From Globodera rostochiensis (Eukaryota > Nematoda > Chromadorea > Rhabditida > Heteroderidae), in contig JAEVLN010000011.1 in assembly GCA_018350325.1 (NCBI GenBank), forward strand, positions 2,476,449 to 2,540,448: a DNA stretch of 64,000 nucleotides, in the 5' to 3' direction. The notes beneath the pieces are model-generated. The model ran no database searches. It was given only the letters and a program-made list of their open reading frames with translations, and was not told where the DNA came from. This document shows, piece by piece, positions 1 through 12,300 of the stretch. The position numbers were made by a program, and so were the translations under genes. Every line of letters starts with the position of its first letter. The stretch's first letter is position 1.

Positions 1-115
1 TTAGGCATACTGTACAAGGAAAGTATTAATTAGGCATACTGTACAAGGAAAGTATTAATTAGGCATACTGTACAAAGAGAGTATTAATTTTTAGGCATAC
101 TGTACAAAGAGGGCA
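1..115. repeat. Short tandem repeat, ~30-bp unit, about 4 copies
   Basis: Each unit starts TTAGGCATACTGTACAA and ends AGTATTAATT or a variant. The last copy differs (GAGGGCATT). The array probably continues off the left edge and lies in the intron or flank of the guanylate-cyclase gene. The leading TTAGGC equals the nematode telomere hexamer, but the unit is not a telomere repeat. Confidence 0.85.
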
Positions 116-184
116 TTATAATAATTAATTAATGTTCAGTGATTGGTATTCAAATTTGACGCCAAAATAGCGAAATGTCCTCAC

Positions 185-1901
185 ATAGCTGCTGATAATG
201 CCGGTCATTTTATTGAAGCGAAGCTCAAACTCCTCGATGAACTTCTTGTCGTATCCGTGTGCAGTGATTACAATCGAATTGTCAAAGGCCGACTTCGTCT
301 CCTGCTTCTCGATGTTGCTGGCCTCCCACGGGTAATGGTCGTGCATCTTTGAATTTGGCGCTATTTTGGGCAAATCTTTTCAAAACAAAATTACAAACAT
401 GCGCAAGCCAAGGGATCACATAAACGTAGTCGTGGCTTTTCATGTGCGATCGATGGACGGCGATCATGAAGTTGCGGGAGGAATGCAAGTCCATGCCCAT
501 CTCCACGATGATGACTTTGAGGACGGTACATTAGCAGAAGCCATGCAAAGGCCGCCAACTTTCTATTCTAATCACGTTTCTATGTCCAAAAATATAATCT
601 TGAATCACGTCGAATTTGTGATCATTATGTTTGATCCTCGTCTTTTTCTCTGATCAGATCACTCGTAAACCGAGATCAAACTCTTGATTTGAACATCTGC
701 CGCTTACTTCTTGCGCGATTCCGCAACAACTTCAGTTTGCCCGTGGCAATGATTTCGTCCGCCGTCATGTACGGGTCCAATTCGATTTCGACATTTACTT
801 AATAACGGAATGAGCTCCGATCGATGTGAATGAATCACTCACTTTCAATTTGTGAATCCTTCAAAAAGCTCTTCAGCGAATGTAACGAAAGGCGTTCAAA
901 GTTGACACTGGCCTTGACCAATCCGATCTGAGTTTTAGCAATTTTCTTTTTTCGATGGTCGCCGATTGGCACATTTCGCCAAAATTTGCCATCGATCGCA
1001 TTCTGCCCGACCCAATCCAACCCGACCCGACTCGACTCGATTTGATTCGACTCGACTCTTCGACTCGACCTGTTTCCATCCGTACAGTTGGAGAAGAGTT
1101 ATCGTGGAACGGGCCATCTCTGTGGCCGAAGTCAACGCCACTGACCCGAGCGTGTCGAAGACTGTTAATGGACGGGGAAGGGCAGGGAATTTATTCGAAA
1201 ATGCTCCCGAAGAAAGCAGTTCCCAATCATTTTTTGGATTTTGAATAAAAATCAACTCATACGATCTGAGTAAATACGTTAGGGTAGGAATAAGTCAGAT
1301 CTGTTTCTCGTTCAAACGAAGCTACGATTCTGATCAGACCCAACATTTTCAGACCCAACACCAAACACAAGTCCAACCAGTATTTGAGTGTGTTTATGCA
1401 GGAAAAGACGGATCAATTCGAAGAGTTTCAGTATATTTCTGTGCTGAAAGTTCTGACGTTTTTCGAAAAAATGGTTGAGACGGGGGAAAATTTGAAAGCG
1501 TTCCCCGCCGGCGTTACCAACTTGTTCTGTCTGAGAGGGCGTCGTCGCCGGAAAGATGGGCAATGATTGGCACTATAAAAGTGAAGTCATTTAATGTGCA
1601 TTAAATTTCCCGAAATTCCCTCAAAATTTCGCGCACCGTTCCAACGGGACGCCAACCGTCCGATGACATTCATTTCTGCAAAACAATTCTTTTAGAATCG
1701 CCGGTTTCACGCCAAAAACTTACCGTTGTTGCACCCGGGCCCAAAGTACACGCTGGCGTTGCGCAAGTAGTGCAGAAAGGCGGCGTGTTCAACTCCGCTC
1801 AGTCGGTTGCACGACTCCATGGTGATCAGTTGTAAAGTGATCTCGGACGGAAGAATTCGACGCTCTTTCATGTCTTGGTAGCACATCTCCATCACTTGGG
1901 G
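185..1901 (-). CDS. Receptor-type guanylate cyclase, extracellular ligand-binding exons (partial)
   Basis: At least six minus-strand exons read as the ANF-receptor/periplasmic-binding-like domain of nematode receptor guanylate cyclases. 1725-1901 (phase-checked, TTCAG acceptor, GTAAGT donor) encodes [16 protein letters not shown] and ends in the family-typical YFGPGCNN. About 1515-1582 gives [19 protein letters not shown]. About 1090-1215 gives [19 protein letters not shown] and [10 protein letters not shown]. About 845-930 gives [20 protein letters not shown]. About 705-800 gives [20 protein letters not shown]. About 400-510 gives [20 protein letters not shown]. 185-341 gives [19 protein letters not shown]. 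These follow the order of the family. The membrane segment, kinase-homology and cyclase domains would lie beyond the left edge. The signal-peptide exon was not found upstream of 1901. Kinship rests on the domain pattern alone; another ANF-receptor protein such as a natriuretic-peptide-like receptor is possible. Confidence 0.6.
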
Positions 1902-3307
1902 CTGAACACAGAAATAGGTAGATGAACAACACAACAAACACGCCGGATCAACACCATCAACATTTAAATAGCATTTACTGTCCTAAAATTTCGTGTTTTT
2001 GCCCGACTTTCAATTTTAAACCGTCCGATCCAAAAGCATTAATCATTTTTGGCTAATGCAAAAGCCGTGCCGAATTCAATGGCACATCGTATATTCGTCG
2101 CCTATGGCTAACGAAGTCGGCATTTCACTTCATCCAAATCCAATCATTCGCTGACCTCGTTGACAATGTTTGGGTTGTTAGGCTGCAAGTGCGCCACTTT
2201 GATCACATTATTTGCATTTGGGGCCACCAAATCACAAAAGTTGAGCAACGGACAGCAGCCGAAGCACAAAATGCGCAACAATAAAAACGAAATGCCGCAA
2301 AACATTATTTGCCGCTTATTACTATTTAAAGGACTGGTCAGCGAAGGGAAAGCGATCAGTGCGAAAGAGTCTGGGACCTTAACTGGACAAAGCTCAAGGC
2401 CAAGGCTTAAATCAAAATGGCATCATTTTTTGAGTCTTCAAATCCCATAGGGTTGGTTAAGCGAGAAAGTCTCCGACAATTTTTGCCTAATTAAAAATCG
2501 GGGTTTTTTAATGTCAGACCGGAACACTCGCGGGGACCCCGGGGTCCCCATCCCTGCTTAACTCCAATTAAGAGTCCAATTGTTGAATATTTAGGAGGAA
2601 TACCGTAACGTCCGCCAACATTTTAAATTTATAAGAAACTGAATTTGACTCCGTCGTTTACCAATGGCTAATTATTTGAGAAAATGTTTTGTGAATTGCG
2701 TTCATCCAAAGCGACTTTTGCTTCCCCCCCCCCTTAAATCCGCCCATTTTCGCCCATTCCGTCATCATTCACCGCAAATCCCTCGGGCATCAAAGTGCCG
2801 ACGTGTATTTTGCCCGGGGGGTTTACTTAACTAAAGACATTAGCTGACCGTCCCATTTGGCATCAAATCTTCGCCATTTTTAACGCCTGAGATTATGTCA
2901 GGATGTGCGCAAAAGAATTTTTTAAATAAAATGTTGGAAAGTGCGCATTAGGGGGGGGGGGGGGGGGGGGGGTAATGCAAAAAATGCCATTACCATTTGC
3001 CATTCCAAAAAAAGGGAAAGGATGGCATTAAATGGAACAGCAAAAGTCAACTAAAACTTCCATAACCAACAGAAAAAAAGTGAGGACGGACGAATGAGTA
3101 CTTTAAGAGCAAAAACGTCCGATTGCGAGCTTCTGTTTTTTTAGCCCTAAAAATAGACAAAATGCCTAAAAATGCTCGAATTTATGCCAAAGTTCGAGTC
3201 AAACTCGCAATAAACAATTTATAAAAAGCTTATGGATTTATGTACAAAAAATGAATGAATGAATGGTTCGGTCTTTTTGAGTTTGATTAGCCCTGAGATC
3301 AGTCGGT
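1902..3307. other. Intergenic, no gene seen
   Basis: AT-rich sequence between the guanylate cyclase 5' exons and the 3' end of the BIRC6-like gene. It contains a GC palindrome near 2530-2550 (GGGGACCCCGGGGTCCCC) and a 22-nt G run at about 2951-2972. Missing N-terminal exons of the cyclase could lie near 2000-2200, but none could be supported. Confidence 0.6.
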
Positions 3308-6300
3308 TTAGGCTTCTCCTCCGCCCTCCCGCGGCTCCTCCGCGTCGGCCAACAACGGATTTTCCATGTCTCGAAATTGTTCCACCAGTTTCCGCACTGT
3401 TTGACGCTGCAATTGTGGTATTTTGATCATTGGATATAAATTGGGGGGGGGGGGAGGGGGTCTTCCGACCTGGAGACTTTGACTGGACAAAACGCCGGTA
3501 GGGGGGGGGGGGGGGGTCTTTTCACCTGGAGACTTTGACTGGACAAAACGCCGGGGGGGGGGGGGGGTCTTTCCGACGGGGGGGGGTCTTTCCGACCTGG
3601 AGACTTTGACTGGGCAAATCGCCGGGAGGAGGGGGGGGGGGGGTCTTTCCGACCTGGAGACTTTGACTGGGCAAATCGCCGGGAGGAGGGGGGGGGGGTC
3701 TTCCGACCTGGAGACTTTGACTGGACAAAACGCCGGGGGGGGGGGGTCTTTCCGACGGGGGGGGGGTCTTTCCGACCTGGAGACTTTGACTGGACAAAAC
3801 GCCGGTAGGGGGGGGGGGCTTTTCGACCTGGAGACTTTGACTGGACAAAACGCCGGGGGGGGGGGGTCTTTCCGACGGGGGGGGGGGTCTTTCCGACCTG
3901 GAGACTTTGACTGGGCAAATCGCCGGGAGGAGGGGGGGGGGGTCTTTCCGACCTGGAGACTTTGACTGGGCAAATCGCCGGGAGGAGGGGGGGGGGGTCT
4001 TTCCGACCTGGAGACTTTGACTGGGCAAATCGCCGGGAGGAGGGGGGGGGGGTCTTCCGACCTGGAGACTTTGACTGGGCAAATCGCCGGGGGGGGGGGT
4101 CTTTCCGACCTGGGACTTTGACTGGGCAAATCGCCGGGAGGAGGGGGGGGGGGGGTCTTTCCGACCTGGAGATTTGACTGGGCAAATCGCCGGGAGGAGG
4201 GGGGGGTGGTCTTTTCGACCTGGAGACTTTGCTGGGCAAATCGCCGGGAGGAGGGGGGGGGGGGTCTTTCCGACCTGGAGACTTTGACTGGCAAATCGCC
4301 GGGAGGAGGGGGGGGGGGGGTCTTTTCGACCTGGAGACTTTGACTGGGCAATCGCCGGGAGGAGGGGGGGGGGGTCTTTCCGACCTGGAGACTTTGACTG
4401 GGCAAATCCCGGGAGGAAGGGGGGGGGGGTCTTTCCGACCTGGAGACTTTGACTGGGCAAATCGCCGGAGGAGGGGGGGGGGGGGTCTTTCCGACCTGGA
4501 GACTTTGACTGGGCAAATCGCGGGAGGGGGGGGGTGGGGTCTTTTCGACCTGGAGACTTTGACTGGGCAAATCGCCGGGAGGAGGGGGGGGGGGTCTTTC
4601 GACCTGGAGACTTTGACTGGACAAAACGCTCGGGAGGGGGGGGGGGGGTCTTTTCGACCTGGAGACTTTGACTGGGCAAATCGCCGGGAGGGGGGGGGGG
4701 GGTTTTTCGACTGGAGACTTTGACTGGGCAAATCGCCGGGAGGGGGGGGGGGGGTCTTTCCGCCTGGAGACTTTGACTGGGCAAATCGCGGGAGGAGGGG
4801 GGTGTCTTTCCGACCTGGAGATTTGACTGGGCAAATCGCTTGGCGGGGGGGGGGGTCTTCCGACCTGGAGACTTTGACTGGCCTACATCGCTGGGAGGGG
4901 GGGGGGGGGTCTTACCGACCTGGAGATTTGACTGGACAAACGCCGGGGGGGGGTCTTTTCCGACCTGGAGACTTTGACTGGGCAAATCGCCGGGAGGGGG
5001 GGGGGGGGTCTTTTCGACCTGGAGACTTGACTGGACAAAACGCCGGGGGGGGGGGGGCTTTTCCGACCTGGAGACTTTGACTGGACCAAACGCCGGGAGG
5101 GGGGGGGGGGTCTTTTGACCTGGAGACTTTGACTGGACAAAACGCCGGGGGGGGGGGTCTTTCCGACCTGGAGACTTGACTGGGCAAATCGCCGGGAGGA
5201 GGGGGGGGGGGTCTTTCCGACCTGGAGACTTTGATGGGCAAATCGCCGGGAGGAGGGGGGGGGGGGTCTTTCCGACCTGGAGACTTTGACTGGCAAATCG
5301 CCGGGAGGAGGGGGGGGGGGGTCTTTCCGACCTGGAGACTTTGACTGGACAACGCAGGGAGGGGGGGGGGGTCTTTTCGACCTGGAGACTTTGACTGGGC
5401 AAATCGCGGGAGAGGGGGGTGGTCTTTTCGACCTGGAGACTTTGACTGGGCAAATCGCCGGGAGGAGGGGGGGGGGTCTTTCCGACCTGGAGACTTTGAC
5501 TGGGCCAAATCGCCGGGAGGAGGGGGGGGGGGGTCTTTCCGACCTGGAGACTTTGACTGGGCAAATCGCCGGGAGGAGGGGGGGGGGGTCTTTCCGACCT
5601 GGAGACTTTGACTGGACAAAACGCCGGGAGGGGGGGGGGGGGTCTTTCGACCTGGAGACTTTGACTGGGCAAATCGCCGGGAGGAGGGGGGGTGGTCTTT
5701 TCGACCGGAGACTTTGACTGGGCAAATCGCCGGGAGGAGGGGGGGGGGGGGGTCTTTCCGACCTGAGACTTTGACTGGGCAAATCGCCGGGAGGAGGGGG
5801 GGGGGGTCTTTCCGACCTGGAGACTTGACTGGGCAAATCGCCGGGAGGAGGGGGGGGGGGTCTTTCCGACCTGGAGACTTTGATGGGCAAATCGCCGGGA
5901 GGAGGGGGGGGGGGGTCTTTCCGACCTGGAGACTTTGACTGGCAAAACGCCGGGGGGGGGGGTCTTTCCGACCTGGAGACTTTGACTGGACAAAACGCCG
6001 AGGGGGGGGGTCTTTCCGACCTGGAGACTTTGACTGGACAAAACGCCGGGAGGGGGGGGGTCTTTTCGACCTGGAGACTTTGACTGGACAAAACGCCGGG
6101 AGGGGGGGGGGTCTTTTCGCCTGGAGACTTTGACTGGACAAAACGCCGGGAGGGGGGGGGGGGGTCTTTTCGACCTGGGACTTTGACTGGGCAAATCGCC
6201 GGGAGGGGGGGGGGGGTCTTTTCGACCTGGAGACTTTACTGGACAAAACGCCGGGAGGGGGGGGGGGGGTCTTTTCGACCTGGAGACTTTGACTGGCAAA

Positions 6301-9300
6301 TCGCCGGGAGGGGGGGGGGGGGTCTTTTCGACCTGGAGACTTTGACTGGACCAAACGCCGAGGGGGGGGGGGGTCTTTCCGACCTGGAGACTTTGACTGG
6401 GCAAATCGCCGGGAGAGGGGGGGGTCTTTCCGACCTGGAGACTTTGACTGGGCAAATCGCCGGGAGGGGGGGGGGTCTTACCGACCTGGAGAGTTTGACT
6501 GGACAAACGCCGGGAGGGGGGGGGGGGTCTTACGACCTGGAGAGTTTGACTGGACACAACGCCGGGAGGGGGGGGGGGGTCTTTCCGACCTGAGACTTTG
6601 ACTGGACAAAAACGCAGGGAGGGGGGGGGGGTCTTACCGACCTGGAGAGTTGACTGGACAAAACGCCGGGGGGGGGGGTCTTTCCGACCTGGAGACTTTC
6701 TGCCTGGACAAACGCCGGGGGGGGGGGGGTCCTTCTTCACGACCTGGAGACTTTGACTGGACAAAACGCGGGGGGGGGGGGTCTTTCCGACCTGGAGACT
6801 TTGACTGGACAAAACGCCGGGAGGAGGGGGGGTCTTCCGACGGAGACTTGGACAAACCGGTCTGACAGGGGACAAAACGCGGGAGGGGGGGGGGTCTTTT
6901 TCGACCTGGAGACTTTGACTGGACAAAACGCCGGGGGGGGGGGGTTTTCGACCTGGAGACTTGAACTGGACAAAACGCGGGGGGGGGGGGGGGGGTCTTT
7001 CCGACTGGAGACTTTGACAAAACCGCCGGGGGGGGGGGGGTTCTTTCCGACCTGGAGGACTTGCTGGATCAAACGCCGGGAGGGTGGGGGGGGGTCTTTC
7101 CGACCTGGAGACTTTGACTGGGAAATCGCCGGGGAGGAGGGGGGGCCGGGTGGGTCTTCCGGACACTGGAGACTTTGACGGCAAATCGCCGGGAGGCAGG
7201 GGTGGGGGGGGGTCTTTCCTACCTGGAGACTTTGACTGGGAATCGCCGGGAGGAGGGGGGGGGGGGGGGCTCTTTCCGACCTGGAGACTTTGACTGGGCA
7301 ATCGCCGGGGAGTGGGGGGGAGGGGTCTTTCGACCTGGAGACTTTTTGACTGGGCCAACGCCGGGAGGAGGGGGGGAGGGGGGGGTCTTTCCGACCTGGA
7401 GACTTTGACTGGGCAAACGCCGGGAGGAGGGGGGGTGGGTCTTTACGACCTGGAGACTTTTGACTGGCACCTAGGGGGGGGTCTTTTCGACCTGGAGACT
7501 TGACTGGGCAAACTCGCCGGGAGGAGGGGGGGAGGGCGGGGCTCCTTTCCGACCTGAGACTGTGACTGCCGGGCAAATCGCCGGGAGGAGGGGGGGGGGG
7601 GTCTTTTCGACCTGGAGACTTTGACTGGACAAAACGCCGGGGGGGGGGGGTCTTCCGACCTGGAGACTTTGACTGGACAAAACGCCGAGGGGGGGGGGGG
7701 TCTTTCCGACCTGAGACTTTGACTGGGCAAATCGCCGGGAGGAGGGGGGGGGGGTCTTTCCGACCTGGAGATTTGACTGGACAAAACGCCGGGGGGGGGG
7801 GGGGGGTCTTTCCGACCTGGAGACTTTGACGGACAAAACGCCGAGGGGGGGGGGGGTCTTTCCGACCTGGAGACTTTGACTGGGCAAATGCCGGGAGGAG
7901 GGGGGGGGGGGGGGGTCTTTCCGACCTGGAGACTTTGACTGGGCAAATGCCGGGAGGGGGGGGGGGGTCTTTTCGACCTGGAGACTTTGACTGGACAAAA
8001 CGCCGGGGAGGGGGGGGGTCTTTCCGACCTGGAGACTTTGACTGGACAAAACGCCGGGGGGGGGGGGGGTTTTCCGACCTGGAGACTTTGACTGGACAAA
8101 ACGCCGGGGGGGGGGGTCTTTCCGACTGGAGACTTTGACTGGGCAAATCGCTGGGAGGGGGGGGGGTCTTTCCGACCTGGAGACTTGACTGGACAAAACG
8201 CCGGGAGGGGGGGGGGGGTCTTACCGACCTGGAGACTTTGACTGCAAAACGCCGGGGGGGGGGGTCTTTCCGACCTGGAGACTTTGACTGGGCAAATCGC
8301 CGAGGGGGGGGGGTCTTTCCGACCTGGAGACTTTGATTGGACAAAACGCCGGGGGGGTCTTTTCGACCTGGAGACTTTGACTGGGCAAATCGCCGGGAGG
8401 GGGGGGGGGTCTTTCCGACCTGGAGACTTTGACTGGACAAAACGCCGTCCGCCATTCCGTCCACATCGGGCAAAAGGCTATGGCCGCTGTTTCTGAAGTT
8501 TTCCGTCACTTCTTTCAGCCAACGTTCCGCTTGCCGGATCACTGCGTGCCGTTTCAGCCAAAAGTGCCGGCGAATAACGTCCTGGAATGGAAGGGGCGGC
8601 ATTTGTGAAAGATACATTTAAGTTTATGCCAATTTTTGGATTTTAATTTTAATTTTAATTTTGCCACAGTATTTAGAAAAACTCTAAAAAGGCCGCCGGA
8701 CCGTTTAATGTGACAAAAAACAATTCTATATTAAATAAATTCAATTTTTAGTAACGTCAAATTTGTGTGAATTAACTTCAATTTCTGGGGGTTTTTGGCG
8801 CTTGGCAAATTTATTTAATTTAAAGTGAGGCCTGCGAATAATTTAATATTCAAAAATAAATAATAAAATTAAATATAAATATTATAGTGAAAGTTCTTTC
8901 AGATGAGAGACTTTGCCCTTTCCCCCCGGGCGCCGAAAGTTTTCTTTCTTTTGATTTACACTCACCGCGAAATACGGCGGTCCGTTCTTCCACTGCTCGT
9001 AAATGGCGTAATTGAGCGTCGCGTTTTCGATGTGCAAATTGTATTTGCGGGACAAATCGTCGCCCTTCGGCGTTCCCTGAAGCTTCTCAAAGCCGGGCTC
9101 GTTGAAGTAGGGATGACGGACGAAGATGAGTCCCTGGAGGGGATAACAATGCAATGAATTTTTGAGTCCCTGGAGGGGATAACAATGCAATGAATTTTTG
9201 AGTCCCTGGAGGGGATAACAATGCAATGAATTTTTGAGTCCCTGGAGGGGATAACAATCAATTTTTTGAGTCCCTGGAGGGGATAACAATCAATTTTTTG

Positions 9301-12300
9301 AGTCCCTGGAGGGGATAACAATCAATTTTTTGAGTCCCTGGAGGGGATAACAGTAAATTTTTTGAGTCCCTGGAGGGGATAACAATGCAATGAATTTTTG
9401 AGTCCCTGGAGGGGATAACAATGCAATGAATTTTTTGAGTCCCTGGAGGGGATAACAATGAATTTTTTGAGTCCCTGGAGGGGATAACAATCAATTTTTT
9501 GAGTCCCTGGTGGAGGGGATAACAATGAATTTTTTAGTCCCTGGAGGGGATAACAATGAATTTTTTGAGTCCCTGGAGGGGATAACAATGAATTTTTGAG
9601 TCCTTGGAGGGGATAACAATGAATTTTTTAAGTCCCTGGAGGGGATAACAATGAATTTTTTAGTCCCTGGAGGGGATAACAATGAATTTTTTGAGTCCCT
9701 GGAGGGGATAACAATGAATTTTTGAGTCCCTGGTGGAGGGGATAACAATGCAATGAATTTTTTAGTCCCTGGAGGGGATAACAATGAATTTTTGAGTCCC
9801 TGGTGGAGGGGATAACAATGCAATGAATTTTTTAGTCCCTGGAGGGGATAAAAAATCAATTTTTTGAGTCCCTGGAGGGGATAACATTGAATTTTTGAGT
9901 CCCTGGAGGGGATAACAATGCAATGAATTTTTTGAGTCCCTGGAGGGGATAACAATGAATTTTTTGAGTCCCTGGAGGGGATAACAATGAATTTTTTGAG
10001 TCCCTGGAGGGGATAACAATGAATTTTTTAGTCCCTGGAGGGGATAACAATGAATTTTTTGAGTCCCTGGAGGGGATAACAATGAATTTTTGAGTCCCTG
10101 GAGGGGATAACAATGCAATGAATTTTTGAGTCCCTGGAGGGGATAACAATGAATTTTTTGAGTCCCTGGAGGGGATAACAATGAATTTTTTGAGTCCCTG
10201 GAGGGGATAACAATGAATTTTTTAGTCCCTGGAGGGGATAACAATGAATTTTTTGAGTCCCTGGAGGGGATAACATTGAATTTTTGAGTCCCTGGAGGGG
10301 ATAACAATGCAATGAATTTTTTGAGTCCCTGGAGGGGATAACAATGAATTTTTTGAGTCCCTGGAGGGGATAACAATGAATTTTTTGAGTCCCTGGAGGG
10401 AATAACAATGAATTTTTTGTCCCTGGAGGGGATACCTACCTGGATAGAAATGAGCACTTGGAGAAGAGAACACAGCGGATTCCATTTCTCCTCCGGACGA
10501 CCTTCCCAAGTGCCGAGAATGGACTAAACAAAAAATGAATGAGGCCATTTCTTGCGGGGCAATTCGACAAAAATCATCCCCCGAGGCCTTACCAGACAAA
10601 TTTTGCCGTCATTGTACAGATTCGGGTTGAAACGGACTTTGCCTGCGCCGGTGGTTAGAAAAGAGCACTGAACAAAAAGTTAAAATGAATGCTAAACGAA
10701 TGAATGAATTGGTTTTGGCATTGGCATAATCGGCAGTTTGAGTTTTTGCGTCAAGGAAAGCGATTGATCCATTCATTGATCAGAATTGGATTGGTCTACT
10801 TTGTCCGATGCACTGATCAGACAGAGTCTATCATTATTTTGAAACCGACCAAACGAAGCCTAAGCCTAAGGAACAAATTGAAGGAAAATCCGACCCCACC
10901 TTTGGAGGCTGTTGTGGATAATTGGATGGGAAAAACACGTCAAATTCGAAGAGTCCATTCTCGTAGGGAGTGTCATCGGGACCGGTGACCAGCACCTGAT
11001 CAAAGAATCAATGAATTTCGATCAGTTCCCATCGACGGAGTTGGGTTTTGTACCTTGAGAATGTCGCATCGCGTCTCGTCCATGCACACAAAAATGGCAT
11101 TCGAATCGTTCAACGGAAGTGAATTGTGCATGGAGGCGAGTTCCCTAATGGGAATGATTTGCTTTGATCACTCACTGATCATCCCCCAAACTAACTTTGC
11201 GATGCGTTTAGTCCGGTCTTTGTGTGTTGTGGAGAAAGGATTAACTGAGCGAAGTTCCCGCTTAAAGCTAAACCCGTACATCGGCTTTCCAGCATCGTTG
11301 AGCAGCCTGAGGCATTCCCAAATTGCCAGATTCCTTACTAAACTTCTTCACACCTGTACGTGCTCAACTGCATCTCCCTGAGCACCTCCCGGTACTGTTC
11401 GCTCGGTGACTGTTCGTTCAGTTCCGTCAGCTGCAGCGTGCTTAGTCGGCGTGCCGTGGCTGTCTTTTGTCGATGCGCAGTGGTGGCACTTCTCTGTCGT
11501 GCAGCGACTGCGACAGTCGCAGACGCGCCAAAGCCGCCGCGTGACGCTGCCGACGACTGGCCCAATGGGAACGGCACATTCGTCTGCAAATCGGCGCCAT
11601 TGGCTTGGGACTGCACGGCGCCGTTGACCGAAGAAGCCCCTGTCGATGTTGGCACCAAATTTCGCAGGCGTCGCATGCGCTCGACGCCGACACGTGCAAA
11701 GTATCGATGTGATTGTGACGTTTTTATGCGTTTCTCCGCCGGAATTTGGCGTTCAAATTGGCGTGCCACGCGAATTATTACCTTCAAAATGCAAAAAGCT
11801 AATTAACGAATTTAAATTGGAGCCTCCTCACCTCTGAGTAATCGTTGATTTTGCGGATAAAGTCCATAAAGGTCAAGTCGGCCTCGCTGATGCCCCTCAT
11901 TAGGGTTGGGTAATTGTTCAGGTTGTCCCGAAACTGCGGGATCAGCTCCTTGGCAATCGATTTTCCGTGTTCACCCTGCGGCAGCACGAGCTTGGGGAGC
12001 AGTGCGGGAATAGCAGCCAAAGCGGCGCACAACTCCAGCAGAACTTGGAAGAACGGCATGTGTTGGGACACATCCAACACCGAGTCATTGCCTGGGGGGA
12101 CAAATACCATTTAATAAAACAAAATGTTTTTGAATTGGCATCATCATTATTATTGTATAATTGTTTTGATCACCCACTCAAGTGATTGCTGAGGAGCGGA
12201 ATCACTGCCGAAGCGCTTATCTGCCGCGTGACGGCCTCGTCCAGTAAATGTTCCGGCATTTTCTCCAGCAGCAATGCCGTGCCCGATCGGCGACGATCGC

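Noticed and set aside
3606..8496. Plus-strand Gly-rich open frames ([16 protein letters not shown]) as a glycine-rich secreted protein
   Set aside because: Same array read on the other strand; many short frames without starts, conserved length or signal peptide.
3308..8617. Very long open frames (up to about 1,280 codons) of Pro-rich GKTPPPPP / SQSLQ repeats on the minus strand, as a giant repetitive protein or effector
   Set aside because: The repeat unit lacks stop codons in several frames at once and indels move the frame at almost every unit. Real BIRC6 exons flank the array in phase with splice sites, so it is intronic.
3435..10433. CRISPR-like array
   Set aside because: Units are contiguous minisatellite repeats without unique spacers, in a eukaryotic intron.
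9258..10457. Repetitive open frames across the 9.1-10.4 kb array as coding sequence
   Set aside because: The true exons on both sides join through canonical splice sites and restore the conserved UBC fold; the array is the intron.
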